Assembly (NCBI GenBank): GCA_900088475.1
Contig: FLMG01000683.1
Location: forward strand, 54,370 to 118,369
Reading direction: 5' to 3'
Origin: Hyphochytrium catenoides
Taxonomy: Eukaryota > Sar > Hyphochytriomycetes > Hyphochytriales > Hyphochytriaceae
Length of the DNA stretch: 64,000 bases
Positions 46,848 through 57,699 of this stretch are shown here, one piece after another. Below the pieces are notes generated by a model. It was not told the DNA's origin, searched no databases, and saw nothing but the letters and a program-made list of their open reading frames with translations. Numbering within the stretch: the first letter of the stretch is position 1; the number at the start of each line of letters is the position of its first letter. The position numbers and the translations under genes were made by a program.

Positions 46848-49377
46848 TTGTACGCAATGGAACCCGAGCCACAAGAGCGACGAGTAACCAGACTGCTAAG
46901 CCAGCTTGGGATGTCTGAGCAGCCCCAAGTGCTGTCCCCGGGGCTTACTATAAGCAAGCCCTTACTGGCACAAGAACCCACCGCGAGCATTGGCGGATTG
47001 TCGTCACAGATTGCTCGGGTTTACTACGGTATTGCAGGAAGCACTGCGGACAGTGAGCGCCATGGAGGGAGTTTGGTCGCGCAAGTGCTTCGTGCTCACA
47101 ACATCAAGCATATGTTCACGCTGTCCGGAGGGCATATCAGTCCGATCCTGGTGGCCTCCAAACAGCTGGGCATCCAAGTCATAGACGTTAGACACGAAGT
47201 CACAGCGGTGTTTGCAGCAGACGCAGTCGCGAGGTAAGCCTTGAAAGCTATCCCTCGTCAAAAGACTACGCTTTACCAACTTTTGTAGGCTCACCGGCAT
47301 TCCTGGAGTGGCTGCGGTTACTGCGGGCCCTGGTGTCACCAATACGATTACCGCTGTCAAGAATGCTCAGATGGCTCAATCTCCTATTCTACTCCTAGGA
47401 GGAGCTTCTGCTACCATCATGGCTGGGAGAGGAGCACTTCAGGATATCGACCAGGAGTCCATCTTGCGGTAAGAAAGCAGTACTGTAGGTATAGCTTACG
47501 TAACATATCTCTTACTGCATGCTTTTCGACAATGCATTGGTAGCCCTATTTGCAAGTTCTGCCACACGTGCACCTCAGTGAGGGAGATAGTGCCTACACT
47601 TCGGCTGGCTCTGCAAGCTGCAATGTCGGGCGTGCCAGGTCCTGTCTACGTTGGTCTTCCACTAGATATTCTGTATCCGATTACTGAGATGAAGGCGAGC
47701 TTCGGGTTCTTTGAACGGAGCAAGAAGCGGGACCTTCAGCCGTCAGACGTTCAGAGAGTCCTTGTACCAGTTGAAGCGTCGAGCAAAGGACTAACAAGGG
47801 AGAAATACGTTGAGTCATTAAGAGATAACAGCCCCGTCTTTCTCCACAAGAAGGATGGAGATCAACCGCCCTTATTTCAGCGGACCTATCTTAATTGGAA
47901 GCTTCGTGACCTATTTGCTGGAGCTTTTCAGGAAGGAGAGCAGTACGGTCCACTGCCTGTTCAGGTTTACTCCTCGGGGCGTTGTCACTTTTCCATCCAG
48001 AGACACTGACTCTCTACGTTTAACGTTTGTGTAGATTCCAATGCCCTCCCAAGCAGACATCTCAAGCACTCTAGCACTTTTGAAAGCTGCCAAACGCCCT
48101 GTGCTCCTGATTGGTTCGCAGGCTATGCTTCGTGCAGCACCGGATGCCACACGACTCCAAAAGGCCGTAGAAGCCCTTGGGATTCCTTGTTTCTTAGGGG
48201 GCATGGCGCGAGGACTGATGGGGAGGAACCATCGCCTTCATATCCGTCAGAACAGGGGGCTGGCACTGCAGAAGGCAGACGTAGTCATCCTTGCAGGGAC
48301 AGTATGCGACTTCCGTCTGCAGTATGGACGGAGCTTGTCAGCTCAATCGCACATAGTCGCGGTCAATCGTTCGGCGGAGGACTTACTGATGAATGCTGAC
48401 CGGTTCTGGAAGCCTAAAGTGAAGAGTCAATCCGATCCTTGTGACTTTCTGCTTTCCATCTCTAAGGGAGTAGAGGAATCTAAGCTCGACTGGGCGGCTT
48501 GGGCAGAGTCTTTAAAGGAAGCAGAGATAAAGAAGGAACAGGCAAACTTTAGCATGGCGAATATGCCTGCCCTTGGCCGAGGTGCGAAACAGGGGCACAG
48601 ATTGGTCAACTCTTTAGACCTTTGCTTCCACTTGGAGGAAGTCCTCCCGGAGAATAGCATTCTGGTGGCGGATGGAGGAGATTTTGTGGCAACCGCTTCA
48701 TACATCGTCCGTCCACGCGGACCTCTTAAGTGGTAAGCATTCTAGTCAAATATCAAGAGCGTAGTGCGTGGCAGAAGTCGGTTTTTGGATATCCTCCTCT
48801 CTTAATTGTGTCGCCTTCCCTTCCTCAGTCTCTTCGTCGGCCCTGGCTTGCTGTCATTGACTCCAGTATGCTTGTTGCCCAGATCCCTTCGTTCTTGGGT
48901 GACCAATGATATAACAATTTATTAACCCATCACTGTTCCTTTAGGCTGGATCCTGGGGCTTTCGGTACGCTGGGGGTGGGTGGAGGATTCGCTCTTGGTG
49001 CAAAGGTGGTCCACCCAGAGGCCGAAGTATGGCTCATCTGGGGGGATGGCTCTGCTGGCTACAGCATTGCCGAAATTGACACTTTCAAACGGCATGGACT
49101 CAACGTGATTGCTCTCATCGGTAACGATGCTTGCTGGACGCAGATCGAGAGAGAACAAGTGCCCATATTCAATGACGACGTAGCATGTCCTCTGGACTAT
49201 TGTGCCTATGATGTAGTGAGCAAGGGTTACGGAGGTGAAGGCATTGAGATCCGGGACCCGAATGGAGACATAACAGGGGCATTACGGAAAGCTCAGGAGA
49301 TGGCCCAGCACTTGCCCGTGGTGATTAATGCACATATTGGGCGCACTGACTTCAGGGAGGGCTCTATATCCGTATAG
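46848..49377 (+). CDS. ILVBL: ThDP-dependent 2-hydroxyacyl-CoA lyase, ILVBL/HACL2 type
   Basis: ILVBL/HACL2 is an ER enzyme that cleaves 2-hydroxyacyl-CoAs in alpha-oxidation and is related to acetolactate synthase. Exons: 46848-47233, 47289-47468, 47544-47964, 48035-48732, 48945-49377; phases agree and give 705 residues. Family strings: [28 protein letters not shown] (catalytic Glu), [62 protein letters not shown] and [13 protein letters not shown]. The ThDP motif starts at GDGSAGYS and ends at [18 protein letters not shown] is at the end. The N-terminal about 75 residues are not hydrophobic, so the membrane anchor of the human protein is not evident. An insertion of about 40 residues ([14 protein letters not shown] and beyond) lies in the middle domain region. 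Met 4 (46857) is a possible alternative start. Confidence 0.92.
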
Positions 49378-49687
49378 TCCTCCCATCACCAAGTATTCCT
49401 TCTTCATTGTAAGGTCGGTCATAATATATGTTAAAAGAGATGACTGTTGAATAAGCAACACTAGGCACTCGCAGGTTGATTGTAAATAAGAATAAGTTAA
49501 TGATTAATAAATTAGGCGAGAGTATAAGTTAAACGGGGTAGTGCCCGGCTCTCCTGCTTGGCAGACCGTCTTTTAGAAATAAGTTAGATGATTGGTCTGC
49601 CAAGGTTGAGGCCAGCAACTACCCCAAGGCAAGGTCCGTGCATGTCATGGTAAACATGGATAGGTAGCTGTAGACTTGGTTGACAGC
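49378..49687. other. Convergent 3' region
   Basis: About 310 AT-richer bases between two convergent stop codons, with repeated taagtta-type strings. No coding sequence seen. Confidence 0.5.
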
Positions 49688-50224
49688 TTACTGCACGAGC
49701 AGGAACTGATTGCTGTTGGGGTCCATCTCGGTGAAACTCCAGATATCACCGACAGAGCCAGGGATGGGGGTGAATAGGTCTACGTCCAGACCATGTGGCT
49801 GCTCTAAAGGTTTTGAGAGATCAGACTGCACCATGTTCATGAAGATTGGGTCGAAGATGTCGATAGCAGCGAGTTGAGGGAATGCCTCGAGTGCCGCAAT
49901 GGTCTCTGCGATGGCGTCGGTTAGCGTCTGGCTCCTGATTCGTTTTACAGCCATAGGCGGCTCTGAGAAATGATCCTCATCACCGCTGCTAGCAGCTTCC
50001 TGATTACGCTTCTTGCTGCGCACTTGCCGCTGGATGCGATTGGCCTGTTGTCTGTGATACTCACAAAATCTGTGAGGTTTCAAGTTGTCCTTGATGGCAC
50101 AAGCTTGACGGCAGTTGCCAGCGCCATACTTGCACAGTGCTACGGGTTGTTGGATGGCAGAGTCCTTGGTCTCGGCAGGCGTGGTAGTTACAGCTGTAGT
50201 GGTGGCTGGTGCACTAGATGCCAT
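49688..50224 (-). CDS. Small Cys/His-motif protein, possible DNA-binding regulator
   Basis: An intronless 178-codon frame. Residues 31-57 hold a compact motif with spaced Cys and His, CKYGAGNCRQACAIK then HRFCEYHRQQANRIQ, followed by a basic run (QVRSKKR). Motifs of this type (CKY...C...K...H..C..HR..AN..Q) recur in protist proteins next to basic stretches and look like small zinc knuckles or fingers. The rest is acidic and hydrophobic, as in an activation region (IDIFDPIFMNMVQSDL and DIWSFTEMDPNSNQFLLV). The N-terminus is Ala/Thr-rich. The start is the first ATG of the frame. A possible extra 5' exon lies upstream (50282-50494). Function is inference only. Confidence 0.55.
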   Translation of the reverse strand: MASSAPATTTAVTTTPAETKDSAIQQPVALCKYGAGNCRQACAIKDNLKPHRFCEYHRQQANRIQRQVRSKKRNQEAASSGDEDHFSEPPMAVKRIRSQTLTDAIAETIAALEAFPQLAAIDIFDPIFMNMVQSDLSKPLEQPHGLDVDLFTPIPGSVGDIWSFTEMDPNSNQFLLVQ

Positions 50225-50281
50225 TCTTCTTCTGTGCCTGAATGTATGGGCTTGAACTTGCTATTGATGGGGCTGTGAGAA

Positions 50282-50494
50282 GCAGAAGAACCACGTGGAA
50301 ATGTGGGTAAGCTGCTCACAAGGCTCCAGGAGTTGGAGGAGATCTTCGCAGTCGGGAGAAAAATTGAGTCTGAGGCGGTCGAGCATTCTTGGTGGCAGGA
50401 TCTTCTTGGCCAGCGTCGAAGTTCGTCCCTTGCCCAACAAAGAGATGGAGTGAGAGGGGACGGAGGGTAGGAGGGAAGAGAGCATGTAGTCCAT
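50282..50494 (-). CDS. Possible coding exon upstream of the Cys/His protein
   Basis: A minus-strand frame starting at 50494 (MDYMLSSLLPSVPSHS) contains LPPRMLDRLRLNFSPDCEDL and LEPCEQLTHIS and looks more protein-like than the surroundings. It lies just upstream of the 178-codon frame on the same strand. It could be a 5' exon of that gene or a small separate gene. I could not find an intron that joins them in phase. Confidence 0.25.
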
Positions 50495-50544
50495 CAGCCA
50501 TCACAATGGCCTAAGCAAACCTCACTACGTTTCTCTATCGCCCC

Positions 50545-50546
<2 letters not shown>

Positions 50547-50602
<56 letters not shown>
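50547..50602 (+). repeat. (TC)n microsatellite
   Basis: About 28 uninterrupted TC units, followed by one G. A (GA) run on the same strand lies about 90 bases downstream (50690-50701), so a weak hairpin between them is possible. Confidence 0.95.
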
Positions 50603-50606
<4 letters not shown>

Positions 50607-53600
50607 ATGCAGCTTAGTCCTCTCTCATAGAGCTGATGACACTTGGACAGTAGGCGTTTCTGTAGGTTATTCGGCGTGTTCTATCAAGAGAGAGAGAGAG
50701 AAGGCGAAAGCGAGGAAAAGGGTGAAAATACAAAGAAACGCACGGTAGACGAAGAGTAAGGCCCTTAGTTATTGTTAGGGCTCCCATCGGTTTAAAAGGT
50801 CTACGAAGGTTACATGTAGGAATCTAGGCTTCAGTTCTAAATTGTGTTCTATTTCGTCTACCTAATCACCTAGAGATCACGGTACATCTAGTCTTCTTGG
50901 TAAAGAGTCAAAGGTTAGAATCGGCAAACAGCCATTTTCGTCAGAGAAGTTCTCCATGAAAAGCAGGAAACAAAGAACGGGAAAAGATATCGAGGTTCGG
51001 ACCGTATATTTTGGTTCTAAAACCCCGCGGAAACGTCTAAGATTCCAGGTAAATCTTTCACGAAATATTCCCAACTTTGTGCATTTGCTAATTCCCTTGG
51101 TCCCACCATTGTCCACCTGACCACGAGGACCAGAAGAGAAGGGATTGCTGTACTACACCCTCTCTGGCGCCAACCCACCAATTTAGGGCTCAAGAACAGG
51201 TACATTTACTTCACAATGAGCAAACAAAATGGGTTGGTTGGTTGATGTTACAGCACATGTAGATTGTACCGACGGCTACGCTTCTTTGGGCCTTAATTTG
51301 AAAGCCACCGAATCTATGCTAGAGCAGATAACGTGTATCGGAGATAAATGGCCCCAAAAAGCTAATACCAGAAGAGGTGATTCTTATAAAACTGTCGACT
51401 TTTCTACAGGTTTATGATTGAGTGAACGAATGGGAGTAAAGAAAAAAAAAGGTTTTATGGATTCAGATGTTCAAACCATTATATCTGATCTTCAGATAAG
51501 GGCCTAATAGGCAGTTCTGGGCGTGGGACCTTGAAGGCATGTTCTGGCCCCTCCTTGGCTCATGGCGGACCTGGACTTGCAGCTTCTTTGCCTCCCCTCT
51601 CAACCCCTTCACTTGCCATAGAACTGGGGGTAGAGGGAGAAATCAAGCGCTTCATACATTAACACCGGAGGACAAAGAGAAGGCTGGGGACTAACATGGA
51701 AAGACAGAGGCCAAAAGTCGTCTGTCACTCTCCCGCTCTGTCTCTGTCTAACACCATTCAAACTATAGCCTACTCTATATCTACCCGTTTCTCTGTCTTC
51801 CGTCTTCTCTCCATGTCCTTCCATTTTCCGCTCCTCCCTCCTCTTCTCTGCTCCCCCACTGTCTCCAAACTCCTTTGTGTCTCTGCTGCCTGTGGACCCC
51901 TTGAATCTAGCGGCTAATGTGAGGATAATCCAGTAAAGGCCTCTCGATCAGGGGCTTTGCACCTGCAAGGCCGAGGTCGGACAGCTCATTGGGGCTTGGA
52001 GCTCCTGCCACAGACTTATAGACGTGATTAGAACAGTTTGGACCTAAGTCATTCTAACCTGGAGGCTGACCGCTCACTGTCTATTGTCATGGCCTAAGAT
52101 AAAGTACTAAGAGTTGGAGACATGGTCAAGCAAATGCCTATATTGGAGTTCAACAAGTAGCCACGAGGTTCTATGTCTTTGTAAGGTAGTTCAAGTGCTA
52201 CTTTTTAGGGCAGGACAGCAGTAGCCCAGGCTGTGAGTTGCTGGCAAGCATTGTCGATCCCCTCGCCTAGTATTCCCCTCTAGGATTTTTAGAACCATCA
52301 GCAATGTGAGGAGAGCTGTAAATAATAAGGAGAAAAGAAGCTGGGTTGGGAGGTCAAGAAAAATTTTCATCAACGTTAGAGAACTTGCACGTGTCGTAAT
52401 GAGGTTGTCCAGAAGCCGCTCCCCATCTTTGGGCTGTCCTTCCTTGCGGTTGATGGATGAACTACAAGTCAGGGCTATAAGCACACTTCAAGGTCACGAG
52501 TAAGGACCTTTGTAGGGGCCAGCTGCCATCCATCTTTGGTGCTAGAAAGAGATAGGACTTTGCCAGCTCTTCATCCAACAAAGGGGCCAAATGTCCTACG
52601 GCAGAGGTTTAGCCCTCCCACTTGCACTTGTAACATAGGAGCTCCTTTGTAACTGGCTCCTTTGTGGAGGAAAGGCTCCAAAGACAACGAAGGAAAAGAG
52701 AGGATCGGAGAATAAAAGTCTGTTCTTGGCACGGGGTAGACAGCAGCCCATTGTCTCTTGATCCCAAGGTTCGGCCAGTTTCTTGCAGCATTTTGTTGGA
52801 TGAAGAACTTGCCTCGATGCTCCTGCATCTATTCTAAGGCACGAGGCCGCTGGTCTAATCTTCTTAGGGCGCGCTCAGACTCAGAGTGTGTGGCACGCAC
52901 TCTTTCTTTGGACTGGTATATACCGTTGCGCAGCTCCGAAAGTGCTGATGTTGTTGGAGCCATTGAAGCCTCGTCATTGTACAAGCTGCTGTCACACCCT
53001 TATTAGTGTCTTAGCCAGCCAATGTCAAACTCCTTCTCCTTTTTCCTTTATCATTATTGCCTTTGTTTCCCTGTTTCCGGGTTGGTGGTCGCCTACAATG
53101 CTTGGCTGAAGCTGCATGATGGTCACTGCTCACTCGTCACCAAACATACCACAAGGAAGTGGGAGGAATAAGGAAAGTTCTATGAAACTCCACACAGTCG
53201 TAGAACTACGGCCAGCCTTCTTCCCTTTGTCGTCTCCATTTCCCGTGTGGCTGGGAGACTGTTTCCTTGGCCTAAGTGTACAAGTACACATAGAAAGTAT
53301 GTGAAGAAGGAGAAAGAAAGCTTTCGGAATCAGTAGAAGGAAGGATGTTGGTGTGAGCTGCGAGGCCCTAGAACTACTTCCTAAGTCTCCTCATGGACTC
53401 ACGAGCAGGAGATCGGATCCTTTTATGCTTCTTTCTCCGGCTCTAACGATCTTCGCTTGCGTTCTCCTGTTTCCTCTCTCATCACCGTTAGATAAAAATC
53501 AATCTTAGGCGGAATGCCCTCTCTTTGGCACTTGCTCTCTGTCTCCCACATCACCTCTTTCCTCTCTAGAACTATCTACCTTCTTGAGCATTCTGCTGAA

Positions 53601-55976
53601 ACTTTGTTGGTCCTTTTGGCTAGTCACCCTTCTCCTTTGCTCTTTGGCCTCTTCTCGCCATTGTCACTGCGCTTGCTTGTTCCCCCATTATCCAGCAGGG
53701 GAAGACTCAAAGGTAGTTCTAGCTCTATCTATGAAGAGAGGAAGCGAAAATCTTGCCAGGCAAACAGTGAGGTTTATTCAAACCAGCAATCGTCTTAGCC
53801 TGTCCCCTCCTCACAACCTATGTCCTGTGGGATTCAACACTTGCTGTCGATAGCTTGTTATCAGTCACTGTGATGGACTGTGAGAGCTATCCAACAACCT
53901 CTGGAAGCCTGGCTGTGCCTTTTCTTTTGTACAAAGCCCCTCTTCTGCCCTCAACAGCCTCTTCTACTCTTTTGGTCGCTCCCTTCTATTGATCAGGCTG
54001 GCGGCAGTTCTCCTGTTCTCTGTTCCCAAAGCCTCGGGAAAGGAGGGACAGGGCTCGAAGCAACCAACAGAATGTGACGTCGAAGTCTCCTTGATTTTCT
54101 ATCTTGCTTTGTTGAAGTGTTTGGCTGTGGTCGGACGATGAGGGAAGGGAGGAAGGGAGAGAGCAATGGGCCAAACTGGGGTCCGTTGGATGTTCTCTTG
54201 CTGCCTTCCGCATCCGTCTTTGCTCTTTGCCGGTTGCGTCTGGACCTTCTCTTTCACTCTCTAGAGAAGCGGTAAAAGGTGAAAGTCCCCGAGACAAATG
54301 AGTTAATAAATAGGAGGGCAGCGGTCTGTTTTAGAGTCCAGTCAGAAAGGACAGAAAGAGTGAGGTAGATAGGTTGGGGTGATGCACATCTTCTGTTCTT
54401 TCTTGTCCTCTCACTTGTTGTCTGCTTCTGATTGCAAAGGAGTGAGTATGAGAACGGTGCTTCCACGCTTCCAGCTTCCGCTCGCCACCCAAAGGAGGAA
54501 TTCTTGAAGTTAAAGAGAGATAGAGAGGGAAGAACGTTTCGATCTTGGTTGAATGATCATTGAAAGAGCTATTGAAAGTCTCCTAGGATTGGAAGAGTCG
54601 ATGTTCTGGTGGAGACAGCCCGTCTCGCAGAACCCGCTTGGCTGCCTGCGTTCAGGAGAGGATTGTGGTGGAAGTAGAGATGGTGTCCGTCACTCTCGTC
54701 CATTCCTTCCTTCATCAATGTGCCCTTCTTCTACTTCTTGGCACTATCATCGGGGAGCTACGCATCTTCCTCCAATCGCTGTGAACACCCTGCAAACAAG
54801 AAGCAGGTTCATCTATGTTCTACGGGAGACTCGTTTACCATCACCGCGCATCTTCTTTATCGCTTTACGGAAGCCGGTTCGCGGCGTCTTATACAAGGTC
54901 CTTGGGCAAAAAGAAGGATCGCTCTCCTGTCTGACCGATTGAATAAATAAAGCGATGCTTTCCTCGCAGCTCGACTCTTTCTCTTGCGCTTTGACCTCAA
55001 TTCTAGTCGCCAATTGCACCACATAGTTCTATATAAGGGTGCAACTAGAAGGGCCTTCGTCGTCTTCTTCAGCGTTACCCAGGCAAAGAGTGACACGAAG
55101 AGGAGGGGTCGTGCCCCAAGCCATCATTATAGGTGCTGAGCGAAGAGCCATGAGGGAGCCCGATGGGGAAGTAGAGCCAGAATGGACGGTGCAAAGCAAT
55201 CTGAAAGATTTGTTTCAACACAGCAGATGAGCAAGAACTCATCATCACCCACGCCCCATCGTGCTTTCTCCCCTATTCTGCTCCTGGGCGTTGCTGCGTG
55301 CACTTCCTCTTGTTGGTCTCAACCATAGCTCTGCAGCACCGCTGCTCTCTATATATATCCCCTCTACTGGCCTACGAAGCCCTACGTAGAGGAAGAAAAT
55401 GATCTGATGTGAAGATAGATCTTCAGCTAGAGATCACATGCCTGTTATCCATTTCCCACATGTATCATATCGCCGGCTCTTTAGCAGGGCGGATCGCTCT
55501 GGTTATACATCAGAGAACTGTCCAATAACAACAGAGAAGGTTTACTCTCTTCTCGTCATCATTCGTTGTATCATGGGTGAGAAAGAACAGCGTGCCGATG
55601 ATTTTCAGTTAGCACTGCTGCGGAAGAAGAGACAGAACCGACGCTAGCTGTTGGCACGCAAGAGGAGCTCATAGGTTACGTCAGTGCCAGCCCTGTTGTT
55701 TGGTGATTGGCAAGCAGCTGCCCCCGAGCCGCACAGGTGTAGGAGGCAGAAGGCACATGCCTGTCGGGGCTTGAGCGTCCTTGTTGACGAGAGGAGGTAG
55801 AAAACTAGACTGTCCGTTCATCAATGACTACTGACTCACCAGAGGAGAAAAGAGAACCATAACGGTTGAGAGACATCAGCCTTCTATGATAATGTATGAC
55901 CATTTCAATCGAGCTCCCCATGGTCCTCAGGACCTCACTCTACGTTGATGTTCTATGATTAGATGCTCCTGATCAG
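50603..55976. other. 5.4 kb without a recognised gene
   Basis: Frames are short (up to about 129 codons), and none shows a domain or a chain of exons in phase. The plus-strand frames at 51696-51917, 53514-53853 and 54553-54942 are CT-rich translations. A short frame at 55561-55644 (MGEKEQRADDFQLALLRKKR) and one at 55039-55230 could be exons of the gene that follows, but I found no joined structure. No transposon motif was recognised. Confidence 0.5.
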
Positions 55977-57558
55977 CTGAGACTAAAACGGTAGTAAAAG
56001 AGTCTGAGGCGGGCAAGAAGAAGGTAGCAGAACCCATAGATGATGATCGTCACATCGTCACCCGTCTGGGCAAAGAGCTAGTCTCTGCGCATACTCTGGC
56101 CCCCGAAGCTGCGTAGGCGCAGCATTACCTTCTAATAGCTGCTAGCGCATTCCTTTCCTCTCTAAAAATTATACGTTTAACTGCAACTCTGATTCTTTCA
56201 TGGTCTTAGGAGCGGTGTGCACAACATCTGCCGTCACCGTCCTACAACGTCAGCATCTCAATGATGAAGCTCTGGACCTTGACGGTAAAGTCAACGGAAC
56301 AGATCTGCAGTATCTCCCTGCACTGTCCAGTCATAACCGCTGCTTAACGCCTCGTGGCGGGTGATGGTGCTCAAAGTGGCGCGCGGCATGACCGCTCCGC
56401 TGGTCGAGCAACAAGCTGCTTTGTCCTTTGGCTCTCAGGACGATGAAGAGTTAGTTTTATTTACATAAAAATCATCTAACGTAGCTTTCTGGGCACCGCG
56501 AGTCGCTAACGGCGAACAAGAATCTCTTTTTATAGCATCATCTTCGCCAGGTCGAGGACTGAAGGGAAGCAAGGAGATAGCGTCCTTGCATTAGAAGATG
56601 AGATCTCAGCCCCTGACGGCGGAATCTGCATCTTCATCATCCGTCATGTTCTAGGTCTGCTGCCCTCTTGGCGCCGCGTGGTGGCTTACCATGAACGGCT
56701 GTTAACCTTCTTGACTATGGTGGGTTCGAAGCCAAAGTATCTGTTGAAGCTGTGAGGGAAATTGAGGAGCTGCTGCTGCTTCCGCCAAGGGTAAAGCATC
56801 CAGCCAGCTTCATCTTGCCAGATGCAGTAAATGTCCTCATCCTAAAGAGGTGACTCGACTCAACAGAGGAGCCATGATGGAACCACCAAGGGATCCTAGT
56901 TCCATCTTCGCTGACCTGAAGAAGCAGTTTACACTTCCGCCATCTCTAGTAAGCAAGGCCTCTTTGGACCTGGACTCAGTCTCTTTGTCTCTCGTCTAAC
57001 CACGAACTCTCATTCGTCTCTACTTAGACAGACGCTTCCTTCAAAGAGCTGCGATGGGTCACAAGGCAGGAGATATTTTTGCTTCTTCTCCGCGAGGTCT
57101 GTTCTCCACTTTACCGGTCACCTTTCGACCACGACAGACTCATCACTGGCGATGTCTCTTCGCTTCAGCTGAAGCCTCACGTCTGGACTCTCTGCAGATT
57201 CTGTCATCCTAGTTAACGGCTTTTCTGCCTGTCCTACTACCCTTACAGCTTCCGACAAGTGAAGAAGCGTTCATCCAGTTGCAAACTCTGATTGATGCAC
57301 GCAAAGCCGCTCGGCGCAGTGAGAAGCTTCAGGGAGAGTCCATGTATGTCTCCGGCAGTTTTCTTGAACTTCATCCTTTTCTCCTGGTTTCCTAGTATGT
57401 CCGTCCGTCTGTTCGTCACGTCTATACTGCGCTGGGAGAACAGCATACGTGAGGACAGCGAGGTTGAAAGAGGGAGCATCAATGTTGAAGAGTGTACTGT
57501 CTCGCCAAGTGGTGTCGGAATAAAGAAAGTGCGATACAAAGAGATTGTGGCGTAGGCA
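55977..57558 (+). CDS. Uncharacterised multi-exon gene, helix-rich product
   Basis: A chain of plus-strand segments sits between AG and GT signals. They include 55977-56112 (IDDDRHIVTRLGKELVSAHT), a segment near 56375-56450 (VEQQAALSFGSQDDE) and one near 56536-56652 (DIIFARSRTEGKQGDSVLAL). Further segments lie near 56739-56789 (VEAVREIEELLLLPPR), 56853-56950 (MMEPPRDPSSIFADLKKQF), 57028-57098 (FKELRWVTRQEIFLLLRE) and 57247-57352 (LPTSEEAFIQLQTLIDARKA). A last segment lies near 57392. Phases agree for most later junctions, but the first two segments do not join cleanly. I do not recognise a family. The product is mostly charged helix. Boundaries, start and stop are provisional, and it may continue into the downstream segments. 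Confidence 0.4.
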
Positions 57559-57699
57559 CTGATGGATGGAGAGATGACCTAGCCATACTGAGGGGACTAA
57601 TGACCGACGGCACGACTAAGCTCTGCGGCAATGCTCGTTCTCAAAATACTTCCTGTTTCTTTGATCTTCGCGCCTTCTGCTCTAAAGCCGACGAGTCTC

